NCBI GenBank assembly: GCA_024691305.1
Contig: JAILNS010000018.1
Coordinates: 1 to 63,453, forward strand
From: Lachnospiraceae bacterium
Lineage (GTDB): Bacteria; Bacillota; Clostridia; Lachnospirales; Lachnospiraceae
Reading direction: 5' to 3'
DNA length: 63,453 nt
In this document: positions 1-7,762 of the stretch, piece after piece
Layout: each line of letters starts with the position of its first letter
Numbering within the stretch: the stretch's first letter is position 1
The notes under the pieces: model-generated
What the model saw: the letters and a program-made list of their open reading frames with translations, nothing else
What the model was told of the DNA's origin: nothing
Database searches by the model: none
Position numbers and translations under genes: made by a program

Positions 1-111
1 TAGGCTTATGAGAGTTTACCATAAATGAGACTCGGTGCGAAGTGCGGGACGGAAGGATACGTGAAGTAGGGAATAAAACAGGTATTCCGAATTCGATTTA
101 TAACAAGGCAC

Positions 112-324
112 TTGGCTTGCGTTTTCACCGTTACACCGACGCATTGTCAACTTGCATCGGGAGCCTCAAGTGTATCTATCAATATTCTTGGAGCAAATTT
201 GGGTATTACTTTTGTGGCAGACATAACTCCTAGCAGTTCATATGCGGATACCACTGTTAAGTATGGGGTGTCTATTAATGGAGCTAGTGGAGCTGTTTTA
301 TATGCAACAGGAGATATTGGATAA
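112..324 (+). CDS. Possible small ORF of unknown function (doubtful)
   Basis: This is an open frame of about 70 codons with a TTG as its only start and no clear ribosome binding site. The second half (ending in GAVLYATGDIG) reads like protein, with alternating Ser, Thr, Gly and hydrophobic residues as in a beta-rich extracellular domain. The first 20 codons do not. It may be the 3' remnant of a longer gene broken by a frameshift, or chance. I recognise no family. Nothing else convincing is visible in positions 1-426, which lie inside the mobile element at the left of the window. Confidence 0.2.
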   Translation: MACVFTVTPTHCQLASGASSVSINILGANLGITFVADITPSSSYADTTVKYGVSINGASGAVLYATGDIG

Positions 325-426
325 GATACCTGAGTATACTGTTGCTTGACAGTTTGCTTATGATGTGGTCTCATAAAAAATGAATAATCAATGATAACAA
401 TAGCGGTATGTTTTGAGAGGATAGTT

Positions 427-627
427 ATGGCTTTGGGTTCAGGACAATATAATTGGCAAGACCCTATGAGAAATGCTGGGATTATTGCACAAGCGGAAGG
501 TAATAACATAGCTGCTCCACATGATAAAAGAGGGAAAAAGATAGCAGGCTATATATTGATATCATTTTTGATAATTGTGCTTTTTGCCATAATAATGCTT
601 TTTGTGTTGGGAACTAATAGCGGATGA
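427..627 (+). CDS. Small single-span membrane protein, 66 aa, unknown
   Basis: The ATG at 427 follows a GAGAGG sequence at 415-420 with a 6-nt spacer, so I chose it over the upstream ATG at 391. The protein has a polar N-terminal half, a basic stretch (HDKRGKK) and one strongly hydrophobic segment at about residues 42-62, which suggests a single membrane helix with the N-terminus inside. No family is recognised. It converges on the DUF6076 gene and shares a bidirectional terminator with it. Its location in the integrated element suggests an accessory or cargo gene. Confidence 0.45.
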   Translation: MALGSGQYNWQDPMRNAGIIAQAEGNNIAAPHDKRGKKIAGYILISFLIIVLFAIIMLFVLGTNSG

Positions 628-657
628 TAAACTATGTATAAATGTATACCGGGAAAG

Positions 658-699
658 AAATAAGGAGCTGTGGAGTCAAGCCAGCAGCTCCTTATTTTT
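658..699. terminator. Bidirectional rho-independent terminator
   Basis: A 13-bp perfect stem (658-670 with 685-697, arm aaataaggagctg) has a 14-nt loop. It is followed by a T-run on the plus strand and by TTTCTTT on the minus strand. It lies between two convergent genes, and its right arm overlaps the last codons of the minus-strand DUF6076 gene. Confidence 0.8.
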
Positions 700-1908
700 C
701 TCTATATATTCTTTCCAAACAGCCTCGCGGTCCTTCTGATGAGTGTGTTCATACCTTTCGTAATACTCGTCATGTAATGCTTTAAGCTGCGCTGTGAGAG
801 GGGTATCTTTTGGGACTTTCCCACGGCGGATGCGTGCATATAGACGATTGTATGCCTTGTTGTATTCCGCATGGATCGGATGCTCGAAAAATCGGTCCTT
901 AGCCGAGCGGCGGCTTACATATTCGTTGCAGGCAAATTTGGAGTCTTTATAGATTCGCGTGCAGTATTCCTGTGAAGAGGAGTATCTGACTTTGAAATAC
1001 TTACCGCATAATTTGCATTTACGTATTGAACGTCCATCCCGGATAAGCTGGGCAATTCCTATATGTGCGAACTGGTTTAGCGTACGGATCTCTATGCCGT
1101 CCGAATCATATGCACGGCGCTCTTCGAGATAGGACTCCCAACCGGGATCATCAGGAGCATCTTCTATTATTCCGGCATTTGGGAATCTTTCGCTCGTTGA
1201 ATTAGTATAGATGTCCTGCTTAAACATTCCGTTGTTGTGATACAACTCACAATAGTTTTTGTAGTGCTCTGCTATCTTGTCCGGAGACAGTTGTATTCCT
1301 TTTTCAAACGGCAAAACAAATACATCCTGAACATAAGCCCGGATTCTGCCGTAGTATTCAATAGTAGCAGTGTTTATGCACAGGAATGATATAAGTGGGT
1401 CAAAAAGGGCTTTGGTTGCTTCTTTCGAATTGATTTTCCCATCTAAATAGTCTGCCAGAAGCTTTATTACTTCGAAATACAAGGGATAGAGAAATCCTAA
1501 GGCCGGAGCACATTTAACTATCTTGTTCAAAGTGCGCAGACATTCATCTGCATATTTATTAAAGGAATCCTTATGATATTTGCCTAGATAGGAGCCTTTT
1601 TTGATGGAATCGGGATCTTTCTCATCAGATATCAGATATAAGCAGTCCCTCAGCACTATCATCAGATTGTTCTTATCAGCTGTATCGTACCATTCGTTTT
1701 CACCATATCCGAATAGTTCCATCCAGTTTGAAGTTATGGGAGCGTTTTTCGAGAAGAAATACCGCTCTTTCTTTGATCCGATTTCGAAATCACAGAATAA
1801 GGATTCCGTATGCTTACTTTCGTCGGTGATGTAATAAGCATCTGAGCAATGATCATATTGGCGGATAGTATCCAGGTTGAATGGATTAATCCGGTTAGCT
1901 GCAGGCAT
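676..1908 (-). CDS. DUF6076 domain protein with C-terminal Cys-rich motif
   Basis: The gene encodes a 410-aa soluble protein. The start at 1908 is set by a GGAGGT ribosome binding site 6 nt upstream; an in-frame ATG exists further upstream but has no such site. The C-terminal third has a CKLCGKYF...YCTR...FACNEY pattern, which looks like a zinc-binding knuckle of the CGNR type, followed by a basic, Arg/Lys-rich tail. I recognise the family as DUF6076, whose function is unknown and which in my recall often lies beside integrases in Firmicutes elements. It is divergent from xis-int, and the 180 bp between them probably holds promoters for both directions. A nucleic-acid-binding accessory role is a guess from the motif. 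Confidence 0.7.
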   Translation of the reverse strand: MPAANRINPFNLDTIRQYDHCSDAYYITDESKHTESLFCDFEIGSKKERYFFSKNAPITSNWMELFGYGENEWYDTADKNNLMIVLRDCLYLISDEKDPDSIKKGSYLGKYHKDSFNKYADECLRTLNKIVKCAPALGFLYPLYFEVIKLLADYLDGKINSKEATKALFDPLISFLCINTATIEYYGRIRAYVQDVFVLPFEKGIQLSPDKIAEHYKNYCELYHNNGMFKQDIYTNSTSERFPNAGIIEDAPDDPGWESYLEERRAYDSDGIEIRTLNQFAHIGIAQLIRDGRSIRKCKLCGKYFKVRYSSSQEYCTRIYKDSKFACNEYVSRRSAKDRFFEHPIHAEYNKAYNRLYARIRRGKVPKDTPLTAQLKALHDEYYERYEHTHQKDREAVWKEYIEKNKELLA

Positions 1909-1987
1909 TTGTTGACCTCCGTAGTGTTCATTTTGATCTTGGATAACAATATAACATAGAGAATAGTTTTTTTCAATCAAATATTAC

Positions 1988-2016
1988 TTGACATTCTTTT
2001 TGGGTTGGATTACTAT
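1988..2016 (+). promoter_or_regulatory. Promoter of xis-int (sigma-A type)
   Basis: TTGACA at 1988-1993 and TACTAT at 2011-2016 are separated by exactly 17 bp. This is the closest match to consensus in the window. It gives a leader of about 70 nt before the excisionase ribosome binding site (AAAGGAGGT, ending at 2080). Confidence 0.75.
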
Positions 2017-2088
2017 GATGACAAACAGTAGGGAATAATGAATACCATAATATTATTACCTACAAAATACGAAAGGAGGTGAATGACC

Positions 2089-2340
2089 ATGAATTTAGGT
2101 TTGCCGCAGGATGAAATCTACACGACAATGTTTACGGAGTACCCGGATCTGCTTGATTCAGATCAACTTTGCAAGATGTTGAAAATATGCAAGGGAACGG
2201 CATACCGTCTGCTTCGAGAAGGCAGAATCAAGTATAGGAAAGTGGGTACAGAGTATAAGATCCCTAAAGTCTTTGTCTTTGACTATCTGGGACTCGTAAA
2301 TGGGAACATGGATGCTGAACAGGCGCAGGAAGGAGGATGA
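2089..2340 (+). CDS. xis: Excisionase / MerR-like helix-turn-helix protein
   Basis: The gene encodes an 83-aa protein with a winged-helix motif of the excisionase type (HTH_17). The sequence runs LDSDQLCKMLKI, then KGTAYRLLREGRI, then KYRKVGTEYKIPK, that is helix-turn-helix followed by the wing. The family binds near attachment sites and directs the integrase towards excision, and can also regulate the promoter. I place the start at 2089, 8 nt after AAAGGAGGT; the ATG at 2083 is only 2 nt from it. The stop overlaps the possible ATGA start of the integrase, so the two genes are translationally coupled. The strong upstream promoter is probably the control point. Confidence 0.8.
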   Translation: MNLGLPQDEIYTTMFTEYPDLLDSDQLCKMLKICKGTAYRLLREGRIKYRKVGTEYKIPKVFVFDYLGLVNGNMDAEQAQEGG

Positions 2341-2345
2341 CGCCG

Positions 2346-3545
2346 ATGGTAAATGGCTTTCTTAGTCCGAAAAACGGATACTATCAAATGGTTATTCCAT
2401 ATAAGGATGTAGATGGGAAGTGGAAGAAAAAATGGATCAGTACGGGGCTGAAAATAAAACCCGGAAATAAACGAAAAGCTCAAGCTATGCTTGATGAGGC
2501 AAGAATGAACTTTAAACCACCTCTTATAGCCGAGAGCACTGAGCTGCAAAACATGCTTTATGCAGATTATCTTGTAGACTACTGGCTTCCTGTGGAAAAA
2601 CAAAATGTGAGGGCCAGCACTTATGCCGGTTACGAAGGGAATGCCAATACGATCATAGCACCGTATTTCCGTGAAAAGGGTATAAGGCTGGTCGATCTGA
2701 CTACAAGAGATATACAGGAATTCTATAATCTTCAGCAAACCCGTGTTGCTCCGGCAACGGTAAAGCATTACCATGCTGAGATTCACAGATCTTTGTATCA
2801 TGCAGTTCGAATCGGGCTTATCCCTGCAAATCCGGCAACAATGACAGACAGACCCAGGGATGTACAGAAAACCGTCAAATTCTATACTCCCGATGAAGTG
2901 GAGGAACTGATAGAAAAATCTAAAAATGATCCTTTAGGACTCATGATTAAGATTACGGCATTTTACGGGTTTCGAAGGAGTGAGGTAGTCGGCCTCAAGT
3001 GGTCTGCCATTGATTTTGACAAAGGGACTATCACAATATCCCATACCGTTATTAACGTTAAAAAGGACGGGAAGAGACAGCTGGTCTGCGAAGATAAGAC
3101 TAAGAATATGTCGAGCTACAGGACTTTACCTCTGATCGATACTTTTAAGCAGGAGTTGGAACAGCTCCGTATAGAAACGGATCTCAATAAACAGATATGC
3201 GGAGATGCATATTGCAGGGATTATGAGGAGTACATATTTGTCAATCCGATCGGAGAATTGTTCAATCCGAACTATGTGACAGATCATTTCCAGGTCATAT
3301 TGAAACAGAATGGTCTGCGAAAGATCACGTTTCATCAGCTCCGTCACAGCTGCGCATCGATGCTCGTGAGGGCAGGCGTGCCGATGAAACAGGTGCAGGA
3401 ATGGCTGGGACACAGTGATTTCAGCACTACAGCTAACAGGTATTCGCATCTGGAATATGATGCAAAAGAAGATACAGCTAGAACAATGGAGGAGGTTCTT
3501 GGTCTGGATAAGATGAATTACAGCGACAGTGCAAATAAAGCTTAA
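2346..3545 (+). CDS. int: Tyrosine recombinase (site-specific integrase)
   Basis: This integrase catalyses integration and excision of the element at the adjacent tRNA-Ser. The protein is 399 aa with three parts: an N-terminal arm-binding domain, a SAM-like core-binding domain (about residues 70-160) and a C-terminal catalytic domain. The catalytic set is visible: R210 in YGFRRSE, H330-x-x-R333 in HQLRHS, H356 in LGHSD and nucleophile Y366 in NRYSHL. The AGGAGG that overlaps the xis stop is 9 nt before the ATG at 2346, so I prefer it to the ATG at 2337. It resembles Tn916/ICE-type integrases of Firmicutes. The gene ends about 95 bp from the tRNA 3' end, as expected for an element lying to the left and extending out of the window. 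Confidence 0.93.
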   Translation: MVNGFLSPKNGYYQMVIPYKDVDGKWKKKWISTGLKIKPGNKRKAQAMLDEARMNFKPPLIAESTELQNMLYADYLVDYWLPVEKQNVRASTYAGYEGNANTIIAPYFREKGIRLVDLTTRDIQEFYNLQQTRVAPATVKHYHAEIHRSLYHAVRIGLIPANPATMTDRPRDVQKTVKFYTPDEVEELIEKSKNDPLGLMIKITAFYGFRRSEVVGLKWSAIDFDKGTITISHTVINVKKDGKRQLVCEDKTKNMSSYRTLPLIDTFKQELEQLRIETDLNKQICGDAYCRDYEEYIFVNPIGELFNPNYVTDHFQVILKQNGLRKITFHQLRHSCASMLVRAGVPMKQVQEWLGHSDFSTTANRYSHLEYDAKEDTARTMEEVLGLDKMNYSDSANKA

Positions 3546-3598
3546 AAGCTTAGATATATAATTTGGTAGATATTTTGGTAGATGCGATAGTTATGTGT

Positions 3599-3636
3599 AA
3601 AAAATGACCATCCGGAAATCTCCTTCCGGATGGTCA
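3599..3636 (-). terminator. Terminator of tRNA-Ser
   Basis: A 13-bp perfect stem (3605-3617 with 3624-3636, arm tgaccatccggaa) with a 6-nt loop is followed on the minus strand by six T residues. It starts 2 nt after the tRNA 3' end. On the plus strand no T-run follows, so it would not serve the integrase well. Confidence 0.85.
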
Positions 3637-3638
3637 GC

Positions 3639-3728
3639 GGAGACGGTGGGATTCGAACCCACGTGCCGGTTTCAAGCCGACAACTCGATTTCGAGTCGAG
3701 CTCGTTATGACCACTTCGATACGTCTCC
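3639..3728 (-). tRNA. tRNA-Ser (anticodon CGA)
   Basis: This is a 90-nt class II tRNA. The acceptor stem GGAGACG pairs with CGTCTCC. The anticodon stem CTCGA/TCGAG encloses loop CTCGAAA, which gives anticodon CGA and decodes UCG. A long variable arm and the T-arm GTGGGTTCGAATCCCAC are present. CCA is not encoded. The 3' end faces the integrase gene, so the gene is the likely attachment site of the element. Confidence 0.95.
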
Positions 3729-3759
3729 TTGTTAATTGTAGCGTTCGGAACCGAAAACC

Positions 3760-3797
3760 TTTCGAGTGCGCCCCGTTATGACCACTTCGATACGTCT
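3760..3797 (-). repeat. Imperfect copy of the tRNA-Ser 5' half
   Basis: The stretch matches 3689-3726 of the tRNA gene over 38 bp. Both ends match (8 bp and 24 bp), with five mismatches concentrated in the 6 bp between them. The copy covers the 5' acceptor strand, D-arm and start of the anticodon arm. No pairing 3' half follows, so it is a dead fragment, probably a relic of tRNA duplication or an old recombination event. Confidence 0.75.
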
Positions 3798-3870
3798 GCG
3801 AATATCTGAAAATATTTACTTTTCAAACATATAAGATACTACTTTATTTTTGGGACATAGTCAATGATTT

Positions 3871-3920
3871 GATTTTGGCCACGGCTTATACTTTTGATTT
3901 TAGTCATGGCTTATACTTTT
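3871..3920 (+). repeat. 25-bp tandem repeat upstream of the pfkA promoter
   Basis: Two adjacent 25-bp units (3871-3895 and 3896-3920) differ at three positions and share cttatactttt at their ends. They end 1 bp before the -35 hexamer of the pfkA promoter, in the position expected of paired activator sites or an UP-like region. Confidence 0.75.
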
Positions 3921-3921
3921 A

Positions 3922-3950
3922 TTGTAGAAGGACACTTTTTTGAGTATAAT
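3922..3950 (+). promoter_or_regulatory. Promoter of pfkA
   Basis: TTGTAG at 3922-3927 and TATAAT at 3945-3950 have a 17-bp spacer. The predicted leader is about 40 nt, with ribosome binding site AAGGAGGG before the pfkA ATG. The downstream genes to at least recR-galM have no comparable promoter and probably depend on it. Confidence 0.7.
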
Positions 3951-3998
3951 ATAGAGTAGTCTTTTTTAGACAAAAGCAAAATATCAAGGAGGGTTACT

Positions 3999-5072
3999 AT
4001 GAAGAGAATAGGTATTCTTACAAGTGGCGGTGACTGCCAGGCACTCAATGCTGCGATGAGAGGACTTGTAAAGTGCATGGATGTCAGCGGAGAGAATATA
4101 GAGATATATGGTTTCCTTGACGGTTATAAGGGACTTATCTACGGTGACTTCAAAATGCTTACCGGTCATGATTTTTCCGGTATCTTAACCAAGGGCGGCA
4201 CGATACTGGGTACTTCCAGGACACCGTTTAAGACCATACGTGAGCCTGATGAGAACGGCCTTGATAAGGTTGAGGCCATGAAACAGAACTATTACAAACT
4301 TAAACTGGACGTTTTGGTCATCCTTGGAGGAAACGGTACTCATAAGACAGCAAATCTGCTCAGAGAAGAAGGCCTTAATGTAGTGACCCTGCCTAAGACC
4401 ATAGACAACGATCTGTGGGGTACCGATATGACATTCGGCTTCCAGAGTGCGGTTAATATTGCTACCGAAGCAATTGATTGTATACATACCACCGCAGCTT
4501 CCCACGGACGTATATTTATCATCGAGATCATGGGACATAAGGTTGGATGGCTTCCTCTTAATGCCGGTATGGCGGGCGGAGCTGACATTATCCTGATCCC
4601 CGAGATCCCTTATGATATAGACAAGGTTGTCGAGGCAATAGAGGGACGTGATAAGAGAGGCAGCAAGTTTACGATCATGGCAGTTGCTGAAGGCGCAATA
4701 TCCAAAGAAGATGCCGCTCTTTCCAAGAAGGATCTGAAGAAAAAAATGGAGAACTCTCCTTATCCCTCCGTATCTTATGAAATAGCGGCACGTATTCAGG
4801 AAAAGACCGGCAAGGAAGTACGTGTTACCGTTCCCGGACATACACAGCGAGGCGGAAGCCCCTGTCCGTATGACCGTGTATTTGCAACCAGACTCGGTGC
4901 GGAAGCAGGCAAACTTATCTTGAACGGCGAGTACGGATTCATGGTGGGCTATAAGAATCGTGAGATCGTCAAGGTACCGCTTGATGAAGTTGCCGGTAAG
5001 TTAAAAACATTGTCTCCCGATGCAACGATCATCAAAGAAGCTAAAATGATCGGAATCAGTTTCGGAGACTGA
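3999..5072 (+). CDS. pfkA: 6-phosphofructokinase, PfkA family
   Basis: This glycolytic enzyme phosphorylates fructose 6-phosphate to the 1,6-bisphosphate. At 357 aa it is slightly longer than E. coli PfkA. Visible motifs are the N-terminal GILTSGGDCQALNA, GGNGT (residues 110-114), PKTIDND (132-138) and the substrate loop MGHKVGWLP. In the family, the pair G104/G124 (E. coli numbering) marks ATP use and D104/K124 marks pyrophosphate use. Here the equivalents are G113 and K133, the mixed pair, and the usual Asp of GGDG is Asn112. This suggests the mixed-type (group III) branch; the phosphoryl donor cannot be decided from sequence. It is the first gene of a tightly packed run, 2 nt before dnaX. 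Confidence 0.9.
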   Translation: MKRIGILTSGGDCQALNAAMRGLVKCMDVSGENIEIYGFLDGYKGLIYGDFKMLTGHDFSGILTKGGTILGTSRTPFKTIREPDENGLDKVEAMKQNYYKLKLDVLVILGGNGTHKTANLLREEGLNVVTLPKTIDNDLWGTDMTFGFQSAVNIATEAIDCIHTTAASHGRIFIIEIMGHKVGWLPLNAGMAGGADIILIPEIPYDIDKVVEAIEGRDKRGSKFTIMAVAEGAISKEDAALSKKDLKKKMENSPYPSVSYEIAARIQEKTGKEVRVTVPGHTQRGGSPCPYDRVFATRLGAEAGKLILNGEYGFMVGYKNREIVKVPLDEVAGKLKTLSPDATIIKEAKMIGISFGD

Positions 5073-5074
5073 TA

Positions 5075-6748
5075 ATGGCATATACAGCACTATATCGTAA
5101 ATTTCGTCCTGTCTCTTTTGACGATGTCAAGGGGCAGGACCATATTGTAACGACTCTTCGTAATCAGATCAAAGCAGACAGGCTTGGTCATGCGTATCTA
5201 TTCTGCGGAACACGCGGAACCGGTAAGACTACGGTAGCAAAGATACTGGCCAGGTCTGTTAACTGTGAGAGTCCGGTAGACGGAAGTCCCTGTGGACAGT
5301 GTCCTACATGTAAGGCCATAGCAGACGGAGGCGCACTGAATATCATTGAGATCGATGCTGCTTCAAATACCGGCGTTGACAACGTGCGTGAGATAATAGA
5401 TGAGGTCGCTTACTCGCCGACGCTTGGGCGGTTCAAGGTCTATATAATCGACGAGGTACATATGTTGAGCTCCGGGGCTTTTAATGCCCTTCTTAAGACA
5501 CTTGAAGAACCCCCCGAGTATGTGATTTTTATACTTGCGACCACAGAACCTCACAAACTGCCAATAACTATATTATCCAGATGTCAGCGGTACGATTTTC
5601 ATAGGATCACGATAGAGACGATACAAGCGAGACTTAAGACTGTATGTGAAGAAGAGAAGTTATCCGTCGAAGAGAAGGCTCTTCATTATATAGCCAAATG
5701 CGGTGACGGTTCCATGAGAGACGCTTTGTCACTGCTTGACCAGTGTGTAGCATTTCATTACGGAGAGACTCTTACTTATGATTTGGCACTTGAAGTATTG
5801 GGTGCCGTGGATACGGGAGTTTTCAACAGGCTTATAAATGCTGTTTATGACGGTGATGTTGTCGGTGCGGTCAATATACTTCAGGAAGTGACCGAGCAGG
5901 GCCGTGAACTCACACAGTTTAATAATGACCTCATATGGTATGTGAGAAGCCTGATGCTTGCTAAGACCGATACCGCACTTGAAGAAGTTATAGATATAAA
6001 CACCGAAGACATGGAAGCACTTAAAGCAAGTGCAGCCAGGATGGATATGGACAGTATCATGAGGTATATCCGCGAACTGTCGGAACTTACTTCGAGACTC
6101 AGATATTCTCCTCAAAAAAGGATACTTCTGGAAGTTGCACTGATAAGGCTGTGTCATCCTGAAATGACAGGCACATCAGGAGACGAAAGCACAAGACAGG
6201 TTATAGCTCCGGTACCTGTTGCAGCAGGCGAAAGCACAGATGTAAGACCTCAGGCACCTGCAATAAATGCAACCTACGAACTGGCTCTTGATGATCTTAA
6301 ATTCAGACTGAGTGCGCTTGAAGAAAAGATAGAATCCGGAATTAAGGTGAGTACCGAAGATAAGCCCCGCAAAGTTCCGCCCAAGCCCAAGGCTTTACCT
6401 AAAGATGTTATGAGGGTAAACAGCGAATGGGGCGATATCATAAGAATACTGGGTGATCCTTACGAGTCTTATTTAGCCATTGCCCGAAGATCTGTAACGT
6501 CGGATGGAAAACTGGAACTGGTCTGGGGCGGAGAAGGAAACTATTTTGCCTATACAAGCATCAATACTCCTGAGGTAAAACAGAGTCTGGAAGATGCAAT
6601 TGCAGATAGGATAGATAAACAGGTAGACTTTATACTTACCTATGTTGAAGACAAAAAAGAAGTTGAAGAAAATTATTATGACATATCACAGCTTTTGCCG
6701 GACACCGAGATAGATACGGAAGAGAGCAATGCTGACGGATATATATAA
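5075..6748 (+). CDS. dnaX: DNA polymerase III subunit gamma/tau
   Basis: This is the clamp-loader ATPase of the replicative polymerase, 557 aa. Walker A is GTRGTGKTT near residue 48, followed by the four-Cys zinc module (C-x8-C-x2-C-x2-C). The Walker B-like motif is IIDEVHML and the SRC motif is LSRCQR, followed by the lid and collar domains. After a variable proline/lysine linker near residue 445 there is a C-terminal domain of the tau type. The dnaX-ebfC-recR order is conserved in Firmicutes. A short A-run at 6114-6119 is not in the frame needed for the E. coli-style -1 shift, so only the full-length product is predicted. Confidence 0.96.
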   Translation: MAYTALYRKFRPVSFDDVKGQDHIVTTLRNQIKADRLGHAYLFCGTRGTGKTTVAKILARSVNCESPVDGSPCGQCPTCKAIADGGALNIIEIDAASNTGVDNVREIIDEVAYSPTLGRFKVYIIDEVHMLSSGAFNALLKTLEEPPEYVIFILATTEPHKLPITILSRCQRYDFHRITIETIQARLKTVCEEEKLSVEEKALHYIAKCGDGSMRDALSLLDQCVAFHYGETLTYDLALEVLGAVDTGVFNRLINAVYDGDVVGAVNILQEVTEQGRELTQFNNDLIWYVRSLMLAKTDTALEEVIDINTEDMEALKASAARMDMDSIMRYIRELSELTSRLRYSPQKRILLEVALIRLCHPEMTGTSGDESTRQVIAPVPVAAGESTDVRPQAPAINATYELALDDLKFRLSALEEKIESGIKVSTEDKPRKVPPKPKALPKDVMRVNSEWGDIIRILGDPYESYLAIARRSVTSDGKLELVWGGEGNYFAYTSINTPEVKQSLEDAIADRIDKQVDFILTYVEDKKEVEENYYDISQLLPDTEIDTEESNADGYI

Positions 6749-6769
6749 AAGAGAAAAAAGGAGAACCGT

Positions 6770-7123
6770 ATGGCAAAAAGAGGAGGATTTCCGGGAGGAG
6801 GAATGCCCGGAAATATGAGCAATCTGATGAAGCAGGCACAGCGGATGCAGCGTCAGATGGAAGAAAACCAAAAAGAACTTGAATCTGCCGAATATACAGC
6901 TTCTGCAGGCGGAGGAGCAGTTACCGCTACGGTGAGTGGCAAGAAAGAGATTACTGCGATCAAGATAGATCCTGATGTAGTAGATCCTGAAGATGTGGAG
7001 ATGCTTCAGGATATGGTCATGGCTGCTGTGAATGAAGCTCTTAAACAGGCTGAAGATGCGAGCAATGAAGCAATGAGTAAACTGACCGGCGGAATGGGAG
7101 GCCTCGGAGGTATGCCTTTCTGA
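6770..7123 (+). CDS. ebfC: Nucleoid-associated protein, YbaB/EbfC family
   Basis: The gene encodes a 117-aa DNA-binding protein that acts as a dimer and is nearly always encoded between dnaX and recR. A Gly-rich N-terminus ([20 protein letters not shown]) leads into a helical segment. The conserved [18 protein letters not shown] strand region follows, then [20 protein letters not shown], and a Gly/Met-rich tail. Its stop overlaps the recR start by 1 nt, so the two are translationally coupled. The role in chromosome organisation or repair is known only in outline for the family. Confidence 0.93.
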   Translation: MAKRGGFPGGGMPGNMSNLMKQAQRMQRQMEENQKELESAEYTASAGGGAVTATVSGKKEITAIKIDPDVVDPEDVEMLQDMVMAAVNEALKQAEDASNEAMSKLTGGMGGLGGMPF

Positions 7124-7719
7124 TGGAAATGTATAACGGATCCATCAATAATCTCATAGACGAACTTGCTTCACTTCCGGGTATAGGCAGTAAATCAGCG
7201 CAGAGACTGGCTTTTCACATGATAGCCATGCCTCAGTCCAAGGTTGAACATCTTGCCAATACAATGATCAAAACCAGAGCAGAGGTGAGGTACTGTGAGA
7301 GTTGCTGTAATCTGTCGGATTCGGAACTTTGTCCGGTATGTGCAAATCCCAAACGCGACCATTCCACGATAATGGTCGTTGAGAATCCAAGGGATCTTGC
7401 GGCTTATGAAAAGACGGGAAGATATGAGGGCGTATATCATGTCCTTCACGGAGCAATATCTCCGATGCTCGGTATAGGGCCCGGTGATATCAGATTAAAG
7501 GAACTGATGATCAGGCTTGAGGGTGATGTGAACGAAGTCATCATTGCAACAAATTCAAGCCTTGAAGGTGAGACAACGGCTATGTATATCAGTAAACTGG
7601 TCAAACCGACCGGAATACGCGTGACACGCATAGCAAGCGGAGTGCCTGTCGGAGGAGACCTTGAATATATAGATGAGGTAACTCTTCTAAGGGCATTGGA
7701 AGGCAGAACTGAATTATAA
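7123..7719 (+). CDS. recR: Recombination mediator protein RecR
   Basis: RecR loads RecA at gaps with RecF and RecO. At 198 aa it has the usual length. It has the helix-hairpin-helix LPGIGSKSAQRLAFHM, the four-Cys zinc finger (CESCCNLSDSELCPVC), the Toprim domain starting VVENPRDLAAYE and a C-terminal Walker-like region. The ATG at 7123 overlaps the ebfC stop; an in-frame ATG at 7129 is an alternative start. It is third in the conserved dnaX-ebfC-recR group. Confidence 0.96.
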   Translation: MEMYNGSINNLIDELASLPGIGSKSAQRLAFHMIAMPQSKVEHLANTMIKTRAEVRYCESCCNLSDSELCPVCANPKRDHSTIMVVENPRDLAAYEKTGRYEGVYHVLHGAISPMLGIGPGDIRLKELMIRLEGDVNEVIIATNSSLEGETTAMYISKLVKPTGIRVTRIASGVPVGGDLEYIDEVTLLRALEGRTEL

Positions 7720-7762
7720 TTTTTTAATAAATCAGTTATAGGATTATCAAGGAGGGATACAA

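Noticed and set aside
3800..3998. Signal recognition particle RNA, often found near dnaX
   Set aside because: No GGAAGGAAGCAGC-like tetraloop region with flanking complementarity was found around pfkA-dnaX.
4185..4841. Long antisense open frame (218 codons) opposite pfkA
   Set aside because: It lies wholly within a conserved gene, has no ribosome binding site and its product looks like random Cys/His/Tyr-rich translation.
6114..6120. AAAAAAG in dnaX as a programmed frameshift site
   Set aside because: The codons are CAA AAA AGG, so the run is not in the X XXY YYZ phase needed for -1 shifting, and it is too short for the transcriptional slippage known from Thermus.
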